Of a stretch of 31,617 nucleotides of DNA, positions 7,801-14,815 are shown in pieces. The translations under genes and the position numbers were made by a program. The stretch is from assembly GCA_035762005.1 (NCBI GenBank), contig DASTQA010000042.1, positions 1 through 31,617 of the forward strand. The letters are read 5' to 3'. The notes under the pieces are model-generated. The model was given only the letters and a program-made list of their open reading frames with translations, searched no databases and was not told the origin of the DNA. The stretch is from JAIBJN01 sp035762005. GTDB taxonomy: Bacteria > Actinomycetota > Thermoleophilia > Gaiellales > Gaiellaceae. Numbering within the stretch: the first letter of the stretch is position 1; the number at the start of each line of letters is the position of its first letter.

Positions 7801-8707
7801 AATCGGCGTCGAGCACGGCGACGTCCGCCCGGTAGCCCGGCGCGAGGCGGCCGCGATCCTCGAGGGCGAGGAGGCGGGCGGGCACGAGGCTCGCCATCGT
7901 CGCGGCCTCGACGAGCCCGAAGCGCGCCATGCGCCGCACGAGCGCCGCCCCGCTCCGGTCGCCGCCGAGGAGCTTGCCGTCGCACTCGTGCGCGGGCGCG
8001 GGCACGAGGTCGCTCGTGAGCGCGATCCGGCCCGGTCCCGCCACCCGCACGGTCAGCTCCTCGACGCCGGGATGGAGGTGGCGCCCGTCGGCGATCAGCC
8101 CCAGGGTTACGCGGGGGTCGAGGAGGAGCGCGGGCACGGGACCGGTCGTCCGGGCGCGGAGCGGCGCCATCGCGTTCCAGAGGTGGGTGGCGAAGCGGGC
8201 ACCCGCGTCGATCGCCGCGCGGACGGTCAGCGCGTTCGTCGTCGTGTGCCCGACCGCCGGGACGATCCCGGCGCGCCGCAGGCGCTCGACCGCCCGGAGC
8301 GCGTACGGGAGCTCCGGCGACAGCGTCACGAGGCGCACGAGCCCGCGCGAGGCCGCCCAGCGCTCCACCAGGTCGAGGTCGACCGGCGCCAGCTCCTCGA
8401 CCGGGATCGCGCCGGCGGCGGCCGGGTTGAGGAACGGGCCCTCGAGGTGGAGCCCGAGGCAGCGCGGGTCGTCGACCGCGCGGAGCTCGCGCGTCGCGAG
8501 GAGGTACCCCGTCACCCCCTGCCCCGCGAGCCGCTCGGGGGCGTAGACGTGGAGGTCGACGAACCCCGGGAAGAGGAGCGGCTCCCTGGCGCCGCGCGGC
8601 GTCCGCTCGACCGCGGCCACGCGCCCGCCCTCGAGGACGACGACGCCCGGGAAGGCGCCCTCCACGGGGTCGATCACAAGTCCCTCTAAAGTGTTACGGC
8701 TCGTCAC
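7751..8707 (-). CDS. N-acetylglucosamine-6-phosphate deacetylase-like amidohydrolase (NagA family), shortened
   Basis: A 318-aa member of the amidohydrolase superfamily. NagA landmarks are present: metal-ligand Glu in HLEGPF (E89), His in AVGHTTT (H154), His in THLWNAM (H175), ADGRHLHPG (207-214) and the catalytic Asp in LTSDL (D233). The C-terminal GRLAPGYRADVAVLD strand is also typical. NagA removes acetate from GlcNAc-6-phosphate during amino-sugar or cell-wall recycling. It is about 60 residues shorter than usual: after GFVDLHVYAPE the early barrel segment is compressed. No nagB or PTS gene is nearby. The GTG at 8707 has a GATGAT hexamer 6 nt upstream; a second GTG at 8677 has a GAGGGA ribosome-binding-like sequence and would remove 10 residues. 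Confidence 0.82.
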   Translation of the reverse strand: MTSRNTLEGLVIDPVEGAFPGVVVLEGGRVAAVERTPRGAREPLLFPGFVDLHVYAPERLAGQGVTGYLLATRELRAVDDPRCLGLHLEGPFLNPAAAGAIPVEELAPVDLDLVERWAASRGLVRLVTLSPELPYALRAVERLRRAGIVPAVGHTTTNALTVRAAIDAGARFATHLWNAMAPLRARTTGPVPALLLDPRVTLGLIADGRHLHPGVEELTVRVAGPGRIALTSDLVPAPAHECDGKLLGGDRSGAALVRRMARFGLVEAATMASLVPARLLALEDRGRLAPGYRADVAVLDADFNPVTTFLEGRELPSP

Positions 8708-8712
8708 CCGAT

Positions 8713-8719
8713 TATCATC
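8713..8719. promoter_or_regulatory. Overlapping divergent -10 boxes between nagA-like gene and response regulator
   Basis: On the plus strand TATCAT (8713-8718) is 6 nt before the GTG at 8725. On the minus strand GATGAT (8714-8719) is 6 nt before the GTG at 8707. The same bases could serve both start sites, so only one direction may be occupied by polymerase at a time. Confidence 0.5.
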
Positions 8720-8724
8720 GTGCC

Positions 8725-9366
8725 GTGGGGAGCCAAGCCGGAGTAATGACGAGCGAGATCACCTGCCTGATCGCGGACGACCACGAGGTCGTGCGCGAGG
8801 GTCTGCGCCTCTCGCTCTCCCGATCCCCGCAGATCCGCGTCGTGGGCGAGGCCTCCGACGGCGCGAGCGCGGTCGCCGTCGCCGAGCGGCGGCGCCCGAA
8901 CGTCGTCATCATGGACGTGCGCATGCCGGGCATGGACGGGCTCGAGGCGACGAAGATCCTCGCCGAGCGCCTCCCCGGCACCGCCGTCCTCATCTTCACC
9001 GCGTACGGCGAGCGGAGCCTCCTCGGACGCGGCCTCGAGGCGGGCGCGAAGGGCTACATCCTCAAGGAGGCCCCGCACCAGACCCTCCTGCGCGCGATCG
9101 AGAAGGTGGCGAGCGGCGAGGGCTACGTCGACCCGGCGCTCATGCCGGCGCTCCTCACGCGCGAGCGCGAGGAGATGCTCACCGTGCGGGAGCGGGAGAT
9201 CCTCCAGCTCCTGGCGGACGGCATGTCGAACGCCGACGTCGCCGCGCGCCTCTTCATCAGCCAGGAGACGGTCAAGAGCCACGTCCGGCACATCCTCGCC
9301 AAGCTCGAGGCGGACACGAGGACGCATGCCGTCGCCATCGCGCTGCGCGAATCGATCATCGACTGA
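8725..9366 (+). CDS. NarL/FixJ-family response regulator
   Basis: 213 aa. The receiver domain (about 13-130) has acidic pocket D18/D19 (IADDHE), phospho-acceptor D64 (VIMDVRMPGMDG), T92 (IFTAYG) and K114 (YILKEA). A LuxR-type helix-turn-helix follows (about 152-207: LTVREREILQLLADGMSNADVAARL, then SQETVKSHVRHILAKL). It would bind DNA when phosphorylated by the kinase encoded 16 nt downstream. The GTG start is chosen because TATCAT lies exactly 6 nt upstream (leaderless). An internal ATG at 8746 has GGAG only 2-3 nt before it and would drop seven residues. Its regulon is unknown; the divergent NagA-like gene is a candidate target by position only. Confidence 0.95.
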   Translation: MGSQAGVMTSEITCLIADDHEVVREGLRLSLSRSPQIRVVGEASDGASAVAVAERRRPNVVIMDVRMPGMDGLEATKILAERLPGTAVLIFTAYGERSLLGRGLEAGAKGYILKEAPHQTLLRAIEKVASGEGYVDPALMPALLTREREEMLTVREREILQLLADGMSNADVAARLFISQETVKSHVRHILAKLEADTRTHAVAIALRESIID

Positions 9367-9382
9367 CCCGGCCGGCCCGTAG

Positions 9383-10591
9383 GTGAGGGTGGGCGGCCGC
9401 CTCGTCGACAACGCGCGCGGCCTCCTCGTCGCGTTCACGGTCGCCGCGGCGCTCGTCGGGGCCCTCGGCCTCGCCTTCGACGAGCCGGTGGTCGCCGCCG
9501 CCGGGCTCGTCGCCTCGACCGCGTTCTTCGGCGCCTTCGCCCTCTACCTCATCGTCAGCGAGCGGCGACGCCACGAGTTCGCCGAGGACGAGCTGCAGGA
9601 GCAGGCGGCCTTCCTCGAGTCCCTCGTGGGCTCGATCGGCTCGGTGTCCTCGACCCTGGACGCGGCGGCGATCCTCGACCGCACCTGCGAGGAGGCGCGG
9701 CGGCTCTTCGACGCCCCGAGCGCCCGCATCCTCCCGCCCGGCCGGATGCCCGAGGCGGCCCCGCCCGCGGGCGAGCGCATCGTCGTGCCCCTCGCCGTCC
9801 GCGGGGAGCACCTGGGCGACCTCGAGCTCGCGCGGCCCGAGCCGTTCCACCGCTGGGACCACATGCGCGCGACGGTCCTCGCCGACTTCGCGGCGCGGGC
9901 GGTCGAGAACGCGCGCCTGCTCGAGGAGGCGCGCGAGCGCGAGGCCGAGCGCGCGCGCCTGACCGAGCGGCTGATCACGGCCGAGCAGGACGAGCGCCGG
10001 CGGCTCTCGCTCTTCCTCCACGACGGTCCCCTGCAGTCCATGTCAGGGATCGCGCTCATGCACGACGCGGCGCTGGCGGCGCTCCAGGACGGCCGGCTCG
10101 AGGACGCCGAGCGGGTGATCGAGAGCTCGCTCGAGAAGGAGCGCGGCACGATCCGCGAGCTGCGCGACCTCTCCTTCGCCATCGAGCCGCTCGTGCTGCG
10201 CGACCAGGGGTTCCACGCCGCCGTGCGCGCCCTCGGGGACCAGGTGGAGGAGTCCCACCGGATCACGGTCGTGACCGACGTCGAGCAGGGCGAGCGCCTC
10301 GGCGAGAAGAGCCAGGTCGCCCTCTACCAGATCATCCGCGAGTCCGTGAACCAGGCGGTGCGGCGCCGGCCCGGGAAGATCGAGGTCGCGGTGCGCCAGC
10401 GGGACGACGGCGGCTACGAGACGGAGATCGCCGACGACGGCGTCGAGGAGCGCCGGCGCGCCTCGATCGAGGCGATCGACGAGCGCGTGAAGATCCTCAA
10501 CGGACGGCTGTCCGTGGACGCCGGCGACGAGGGCGGGACGCTCGTTCGGGTCGTCGTGCCGCCGTACGTCGCCGCCGCACGCGGCGGCTAG
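9383..10591 (+). CDS. Membrane sensor histidine kinase (HisKA_3 / NarL-partner type)
   Basis: 402 aa. Two N-terminal membrane spans (about 11-31 and 37-58) with a very short outside loop are followed by a coiled segment, a GAF-like domain (about 75-180), a second coil, and the HisKA_3 dimerisation helix with the phosphorylated His (H213 in FLHDGPLQ). The HATPase domain has its N-box Asn at N323 (IIRESVNQA) and ends with ILNGRLSVDAGDEGGTLVRV. The G1 box is degenerate: IADDGVEERR lacks the second Gly of DxGxG, so ATP binding may be altered. With little periplasmic sequence, it probably senses something in the membrane or cytoplasm. It is in one operon with the response regulator. Start is GTG at 9383 or 9389. 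Confidence 0.93.
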   Translation: MRVGGRLVDNARGLLVAFTVAAALVGALGLAFDEPVVAAAGLVASTAFFGAFALYLIVSERRRHEFAEDELQEQAAFLESLVGSIGSVSSTLDAAAILDRTCEEARRLFDAPSARILPPGRMPEAAPPAGERIVVPLAVRGEHLGDLELARPEPFHRWDHMRATVLADFAARAVENARLLEEAREREAERARLTERLITAEQDERRRLSLFLHDGPLQSMSGIALMHDAALAALQDGRLEDAERVIESSLEKERGTIRELRDLSFAIEPLVLRDQGFHAAVRALGDQVEESHRITVVTDVEQGERLGEKSQVALYQIIRESVNQAVRRRPGKIEVAVRQRDDGGYETEIADDGVEERRRASIEAIDERVKILNGRLSVDAGDEGGTLVRVVVPPYVAAARGG

Positions 10592-10594
10592 ACT
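10589..10594 (+). promoter_or_regulatory. -10 box TAGACT overlapping the kinase stop codon
   Basis: The TAG stop of the kinase is also the start of TAGACT, which lies 8 nt before the ATG of the next small gene. This could give that gene its own leaderless mRNA. Confidence 0.4.
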
Positions 10595-10602
10595 CTGCCC
10601 CG

Positions 10603-10797
10603 ATGGCCGCCGAGGGACGGCACCTGCTCTTCGTCTCGAAGCCCTCCGGCTACGAGCTCGTGGAGCGCGAGGGCGAGCTGCCCGAGCCCGGGACCGAGGT
10701 CGAGATCGACGCGGGCGGCCGCTACACCGTCGTCAAGCTCGGCCCCTCGCCGCTCCCGGACGACGGGCGCACCTGCGCGTACCTCCAGCCGGCCTAG
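10603..10797 (+). CDS. Small conserved-looking protein, 64 aa
   Basis: A 64-aa soluble protein opening MAAEGRHLLFVSKPSGYEL and ending with GPSPLPDDGRTCAYLQPA. I believe I have seen similar short proteins in Thermoleophilia, but I cannot name a domain. The pattern of alternating hydrophobics (HLLFV, YELVE, VEIDAGGRYTVVKL) suggests a small beta-barrel. It starts 11 nt after the kinase gene with no Shine-Dalgarno sequence. TAGACT upstream suggests independent leaderless transcription, though read-through from the kinase operon is also possible. Function unknown. Confidence 0.7.
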   Translation: MAAEGRHLLFVSKPSGYELVEREGELPEPGTEVEIDAGGRYTVVKLGPSPLPDDGRTCAYLQPA

Positions 10798-10903
10798 CCG
10801 CGCTCGCGGCCCGGGCGCGCCACCCTTCGGAGACCACACACGCTCTCGACCTCCGTGACCCGTGAGAAGGCCATCGTGGCCGGCGGGCAGAAGAGGAGTC
10901 ACG

Positions 10904-11153
10904 ATGAGCGTTCCATCCGAGCGAACACAGAGGCTGATGCGGGAGGTCAACGACCGCATCCACGAGACGCTCGCGCAGGCGGGGGCGGAGGACGGCGACT
11001 TCCTCTGCGAGTGCGGGTGACGACGGCTGTTCCGACACGGTCACGATCACCCTCATGGAGTACCTGGCGCTAAGCACGAGCGCGGATGCGGCCGTCTTGC
11101 GGTCGGCGAGTCACGCAGCCGGGCAACCGCGGCCTCTTCCCGAGGCGTTCTAG
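10904..11153 (+). CDS. Small CxCG zinc-knuckle-like protein, split by an in-frame UGA (+1 shift)
   Basis: An ATG with an excellent ribosome binding site (GAGGAG, 6 nt) opens a 38-codon frame, including RLMREVNDRIHETLAQAG and ending FLCECG before TGA at 11018-11020. Skipping one base (T11018) continues sensibly as DDGCSDTVTITLMEYLAL for 44 codons to a TAG at 11151. The joined CECG-DDGC motif, followed by a hydrophobic TLxEY segment, resembles a small family I recall in Thermoleophilia with a CxC-x5-C zinc-knuckle-like centre. The stop shares CTAG with the convergent FAD gene, supporting the +1 frame as real. Explanations: assembly indel, recent frameshift mutation, or programmed +1 shifting at GGG-UGA-C. 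Residues after MEYLAL look less conserved. Function unknown. Confidence 0.6.
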
Positions 11154-12205
11154 CCGACCGCATCGTCCGCCGCCTGCCGGCCGAGGACGAGCGCGGCCGC
11201 GAGCGCGCTCGACCAGCCCCCCGTCGAGATGCCGCCGGCGTCGGCCCCGGCCGCCCAGAGGCCCGCCGCGGCGCGCGCGCGGGCGTCGACCGCGATGCCT
11301 CCCAACGTCGTCGTGATGCCGGCGACAACCTCGACGCGCGTCGTTCCCTCGCGCCGCTCCACCGGCGCCCCCGCGGCCGCGGCGGCCTCGAGGACGCCCG
11401 CGACGGTGCGCTCGCGCACGGGCTCGGCGAGCGCCTCGTCGGGGACGACGTACCAGGCGCGCGCCCCCGGCTGGCGCGCCGTCCACTGGACGACGTCGAC
11501 CTCCGACCACGTACGCGCCTCGTACCGCTCCCCGCGGGCGTTCTCGACCGTCGCGTGGCGCGCGTACACCTGCGCCAGGCGCACGAAGTCGGCCGGCTCG
11601 ATGCGCGGCGCGGCGGCGAGGTTGCGGCCGTAGAACTCGTCCAGCCCGGAGGAGAGGCCTGCGCCCCGCGCGAGCGCGAGGCGCAGGCCGTCGCCGCGGC
11701 TCCACGGGTTGGCGCGCAGGACGAGCCCGTCCGCCTCCGGAGTCACGTGCCGCCTGACGAGCTCGCGGTCGCCCTGGAACCCGCCCGTGGCGAGGATCGT
11801 CGGGACCCCGTCGGCGACGGCCGCCAGCGGCTCCCTAAGCCGGAGGTCGTCGACGCGGGCGGCGAGCGTCTCCGTGAGCCCGCCGGGGTCGAAGCGCACC
11901 CCCGTCGTGAGCGGGTTCCCCGTCGCGCGGGCGACGATCGGAGCCCCGAGCCTCTCGAGCCAGGCGAGCGCCTCGTCGAGCCCCTCCCAGACGACCCGCT
12001 GGAGCTCGGGGTCGCCGCCCGGGCACTCGGCGCGGAACCGCTCGAGCTCGCGGTAGCGCCAGACGACGCAGCTGGAGAGCAGCATCGAGCCGCCCGGCCG
12101 GTCGCCCGCCTCGTGCACGACGACGCGGGCGCCGAGCTCCCGCGCCCGGACGGCGGCGGCGAGCCCCGCCATCCCCGCCCCGGCGACGACGACCGTCTCA
12201 GGCAT
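11150..12205 (-). CDS. FAD-dependent oxidoreductase (fumarate reductase / ketosteroid dehydrogenase-like flavoprotein)
   Basis: 351 aa. The N-terminal dinucleotide-binding motif VVVAGAGMAGLAAAVRA (residues 5-21) and the GGS loop after EAGDRPGGSM bind FAD. TILATGGFQGD in the middle and GLWAAGADAGGISTGGWSSALAAAL near the end are typical of FAD_binding_2 flavoproteins (fumarate reductase, 3-ketosteroid dehydrogenase). It is shorter than most of these (450-550 aa): the capping domain is small, so it may be a reduced member. It begins with ATG. The next gene upstream on this strand (VOC) ends 66 nt away, so co-transcription is possible. The stop shares CTAG with the small CxCG gene. Substrate unknown. 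Confidence 0.85.
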   Translation of the reverse strand: MPETVVVAGAGMAGLAAAVRARELGARVVVHEAGDRPGGSMLLSSCVVWRYRELERFRAECPGGDPELQRVVWEGLDEALAWLERLGAPIVARATGNPLTTGVRFDPGGLTETLAARVDDLRLREPLAAVADGVPTILATGGFQGDRELVRRHVTPEADGLVLRANPWSRGDGLRLALARGAGLSSGLDEFYGRNLAAAPRIEPADFVRLAQVYARHATVENARGERYEARTWSEVDVVQWTARQPGARAWYVVPDEALAEPVRERTVAGVLEAAAAAGAPVERREGTTRVEVVAGITTTLGGIAVDARARAAAGLWAAGADAGGISTGGWSSALAAALVLGRQAADDAVG

Positions 12206-12271
12206 CGCCCCGACCGAGGCGCCCGCGACGACGGACGGGCCGCCGCCGGTGGAGGGCGAGCACCTGTTCCT

Positions 12272-12952
12272 CTAGGTGAGCGAGAACGTCGGCTTGTGCT
12301 CGACGTACTCGAGCTTGATGCGGTCGGGCCCCCAGACGAAGACTGCGTACGTGTTGGGGCCGTCGACGACGTCCGCGATCTCGAGGCCGCGGCCCTCCGC
12401 CTCGCGGAGGTGCTCGTCCGCCGACTCGACCCGCAGGCCCAGGTGGTTCAGGAGGGGCGCCTCCGTCGAGCCGGGGTCGCCCTCCTCCAGGAGCACGAGC
12501 GAGCCCCCCGCGCTGAGCGTCCCGTCCTCCGCGTGGAAGCCGAGCTCGGCGAGCTCGGCGAACGTCGCCTCCGGCGCGGGCACGCGGAACGCGACGTGAT
12601 GGAGATCGTAGGCGACGCCCTCGTCGACCTCGACGAGCGCGAGCCGCAGGCCCCCGGGCGCCTCGACGAGCGCCGTCGCGTCGCGCCGCTCCACGGCCGT
12701 CTCCGCCGGCAACGCCGCCAGGGCCTCGTCCAGGTCGAAGACGCACAGCCCGATGCGCGCGAGGACGCCGGCGTCCCGCGGCCCCTCCGCGGCGAAGAGC
12801 GTGAGCTTGCCGCGGCGGGCGTCCGAGCCCACGAGGGTGAACTTGTCCGTCCTGTCGATGACGTGCATGCCGGCGTGGCCGGTGAGGAAGTCGGCGAGCG
12901 TGTCGCGGTCGGCGACCCAGAGCGCCACGTGGTCGAGCGTCTCGATCTTCAT
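12272..12952 (-). CDS. Two-domain VOC (extradiol dioxygenase-like) protein
   Basis: 226 aa made of two VOC modules: residues 1-105 (LDHVALWVADRD ... LRLALVEVD) and 110-226 (YDLHHVAFRVPAPE ... RIKLEYVEHKP). Metal-ligand positions look occupied by His in LDHVALW or LHHVAF, His in LLNHLGLRV and Glu in KLEYV. This is the layout of type I extradiol dioxygenases and 4-hydroxyphenylpyruvate dioxygenase-like proteins, though it is short for either. An aromatic or diketone substrate is a guess. The ATG has TACGCT exactly 6 nt upstream (leaderless). It is divergent from the LLM oxidoreductase. Confidence 0.82.
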   Translation of the reverse strand: MKIETLDHVALWVADRDTLADFLTGHAGMHVIDRTDKFTLVGSDARRGKLTLFAAEGPRDAGVLARIGLCVFDLDEALAALPAETAVERRDATALVEAPGGLRLALVEVDEGVAYDLHHVAFRVPAPEATFAELAELGFHAEDGTLSAGGSLVLLEEGDPGSTEAPLLNHLGLRVESADEHLREAEGRGLEIADVVDGPNTYAVFVWGPDRIKLEYVEHKPTFSLT

Positions 12953-12958
12953 GACGGC

Positions 12959-12964
12959 AGCGTA
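12959..12964 (-). promoter_or_regulatory. -10 box TACGCT, leaderless start of the two-domain VOC gene
   Basis: TACGCT-GCCGTC-ATG on the minus strand: TANNNT with exactly six bases to the start codon. Confidence 0.6.
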
Positions 12965-12997
12965 CCGCCCGGCATCCGGCCGCTGCCGCGCGCGTCG

Positions 12998-13003
12998 TAG
13001 AAT
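12998..13003 (+). promoter_or_regulatory. -10 box TAGAAT for the LLM oxidoreductase
   Basis: TAGAAT in a GC-rich gap, 32 nt before the ATG. A transcript starting about 7 nt downstream would carry the AGGAGG ribosome binding site at 13022-13027. No -35 is evident. Confidence 0.55.
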
Positions 13004-13035
13004 CGGCCTCTTCCCGATCGCAGGAGGCCTCCCAG

Positions 13036-14049
13036 ATGCTCACGTTCGGCGTCACCGTTCTGCCCGACCCGCCCCACACGCGGTTCCTCGAGCTGATGCA
13101 GCTCGCGGAGAAGCACGGGTTCGAGTACGGCTGGACGTACGACTCGCACATCCTCTGGCACGACGCCTATCCCCTCCTCACGCTCCTCGCCGCCTCGACC
13201 GAGCGGATGAAGTTCGGGCACTGCGTGACGAACCCGGGCACGCGCGAGCCGACCGTGACCGCGAGCTCGTACGCGACCCTCCACGCCATCTCGGGCGGGC
13301 GCGCCGTGCTCGGGATCGGCCGCGGCGACTCGGCCCGCCGGGTCATCGGCCAAAAGCCGGTGAAGATGGCCGAGTTCGAGGCCGCCTGCCGCATGATCAA
13401 GGAGCTCATGAACGGACGGCCCGTCGAGTGGAACGGGAAGGAGCTCGAGCTCACGTGGGCGAAGGACCGCGAGCGCATCCCGATGTACATCGCCGGCTAC
13501 GGCCCGCGCGCGCTCGGCGTCGCCGGGCGGGTGGGGGACGGCGTCATCATCCAGCTCGCCGACCCGGTGATCGTCCAGTGGATCATGGAGCAGGCCCGCT
13601 CGGCCGCGGCGGAAGCGGGGCGCGACCCCGACGAGCTCGAGTGCCTCGTCTGCGCCCCGAGCATCGTCACGGACGACATGCGGGAGGCGCGCGAGGCCGT
13701 CCGCTGGTTCCCGGCGATGGTCTCGAACCACGTCATGGACCTGATCGAGCGCTACGGCGAGGACTCCGAGATCCCGAAGGAGCTGACCGAGTACGTGAAG
13801 GCCCGCAAGTTCTACGACTACAAGGACCACAGCCGCGAGGGGGCGGCCCACGGCGAGTTCGTGACGGACGAGATCTGCGACCGCTTCAGCGTGATCGGGA
13901 GCGCCGACGCGGTGCGGGCGAAGCTCCGCGAGCTGAGCTCGGTCGGGGTCGACCACTTCAACATCTACCTCATGACGCACGGCCAGGAGCAGGTGCTCCA
14001 GGCCTACGGCGACGAGATCATGCCCGAGCTCCGCGGGGCCGCCGTCTGA
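13036..14049 (+). CDS. F420-dependent LLM-class oxidoreductase (TIGR03842-like)
   Basis: A 337-aa luciferase-like (beta/alpha)8 protein. The opening LTFGVTVLPDPP, the GWTYDSHILWHDAYPLLT segment, MKFGHCVTNPGTREP and ISGGRAVLGIGRGDSA are those of the bacterial luciferase/F420 family. The last is the coenzyme-binding loop that favours deazaflavin F420 in actinobacteria. The C-terminal DEICDRFSVIGSADAVRAKL is also typical. I recall close relatives as the TIGR03842 group, found near hydantoin or pyrimidine-type catabolic genes, but no such gene is next to it here. A strong AGGAGG lies 8 nt before the ATG. The cupin gene starts within its stop codon (TGATG). Confidence 0.9.
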   Translation: MLTFGVTVLPDPPHTRFLELMQLAEKHGFEYGWTYDSHILWHDAYPLLTLLAASTERMKFGHCVTNPGTREPTVTASSYATLHAISGGRAVLGIGRGDSARRVIGQKPVKMAEFEAACRMIKELMNGRPVEWNGKELELTWAKDRERIPMYIAGYGPRALGVAGRVGDGVIIQLADPVIVQWIMEQARSAAAEAGRDPDELECLVCAPSIVTDDMREAREAVRWFPAMVSNHVMDLIERYGEDSEIPKELTEYVKARKFYDYKDHSREGAAHGEFVTDEICDRFSVIGSADAVRAKLRELSSVGVDHFNIYLMTHGQEQVLQAYGDEIMPELRGAAV

Positions 14050-14381
14050 TGGCGGTCCCCGGGGAGCACCTCTTCGACGTCGAGGCGGCCAACCGCCGGC
14101 TGAAGGAGGAGAACGGCGGCTACGAGGTCGTCCACTCCTCCCCGGGGCTCGAGGTCGGCGTGTACGTCCTCGTCGCGCCCGAGCCCGACCGCCAGCAGCC
14201 GCACGAGGACGACGAGGTCTACGTCGTCATCGAGGGCCGCGGGACGCTCGAGGTCGAGGGCCGCGAGGTCGACCTGGAGGAGGGTCAGGCGATGTTCGTC
14301 GCCGCCGGCGCGGACCACCGCTTCACGGGCTACGAGTCGCTCAGCCTCCTCGTCGTCTTCGCCCGCCGCGGCGCGGCCTAG
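14049..14381 (+). CDS. Cupin-domain protein
   Basis: A 110-aa single cupin. Motif 1 is seen in QPHEDDEVYVVIEGRGTLEVEG (His and Glu metal ligands), and motif 2 includes FVAAGADHRF. Its ATG overlaps the stop of the F420-type oxidoreductase by one base (TGATG), so the two are translated together and probably act in one step or pathway. Small cupins of this kind may be isomerases, dioxygenases or ligand binders, so function is open. Its TAG stop shares the CTAG at 14378-14381 with the convergent stress-protein/OLD ORF. Confidence 0.85.
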   Translation: MAVPGEHLFDVEAANRRLKEENGGYEVVHSSPGLEVGVYVLVAPEPDRQQPHEDDEVYVVIEGRGTLEVEGREVDLEEGQAMFVAAGADHRFTGYESLSLLVVFARRGAA

Positions 14382-14815
14382 GCCGGCGAGGGCTCGAAGC
14401 GCTCGTCGAGGTCCTTGGCCCGGACGAGCACCGGGCAGGGCGCGATGCGGACGAGCGTCTGGGAGACGCTGCCGAGGAAGAGCCCGCCGATCGCGCCGCG
14501 GCCGCGGGAGCCGCTCACGATCAGGTCGTAGCCGCCCTCCCGGGCGACGCGGGCGATCTCCTCCGCCGGGTCGCCGTGCTCCACGAGCATCGTCGACTCG
14601 ACGCCGCGCTCCCGCAGGTACGCGTGCGCCCTCGCGACGTCGTCGTGGGCGTGGGGCGCCATGCCGACGTGGCCGCCGGCCTTCGACCCGCGCGCGTCCC
14701 GCGGGACGACGCTCAACACGGTCACCTCCGCGGTGTGCTCGCGCGCGAGCTCCGCGGCGCCGTCGAGCGCGTGGTCGCTGTGGGCGAGGCCGTCGTAGGC
14801 AACGAGGATCTTCAT
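14378..14815 (-). CDS. Universal stress protein (UspA family), internal start
   Basis: 145 aa starting MKILVAYDGLAHSDHAL. The core ends with the ATP-binding signature G-x2-G-x9-G-S, seen as GSRGRGAIGGLFLGSVS, followed by LVRIAPCPVLVRAKD. USPs bind ATP and help cells survive stress. The ATG at 14815 is preceded by AAAGGAGCAGAC, one of the best ribosome binding sites in the window, so this domain is very likely made as a separate protein even though the frame is open to the upstream OLD gene. Its stop shares CTAG with the convergent cupin gene. Confidence 0.9.
   Translation of the reverse strand: MKILVAYDGLAHSDHALDGAAELAREHTAEVTVLSVVPRDARGSKAGGHVGMAPHAHDDVARAHAYLRERGVESTMLVEHGDPAEEIARVAREGGYDLIVSGSRGRGAIGGLFLGSVSQTLVRIAPCPVLVRAKDLDERFEPSPA

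Noticed and set aside
10869..10881. GGCCA-TCG-TGGCC hairpin before the CxCG gene
   Set aside because: A 5-bp stem in GC-rich DNA is common by chance and there is nothing else to give it a role.
10987..11020. prfB-like programmed frameshift signal in the CxCG gene
   Set aside because: UGA-C is present, but the GGAGG element is about 22 nt upstream instead of a few bases, so a true programmed site is not established; kept only as one possibility.
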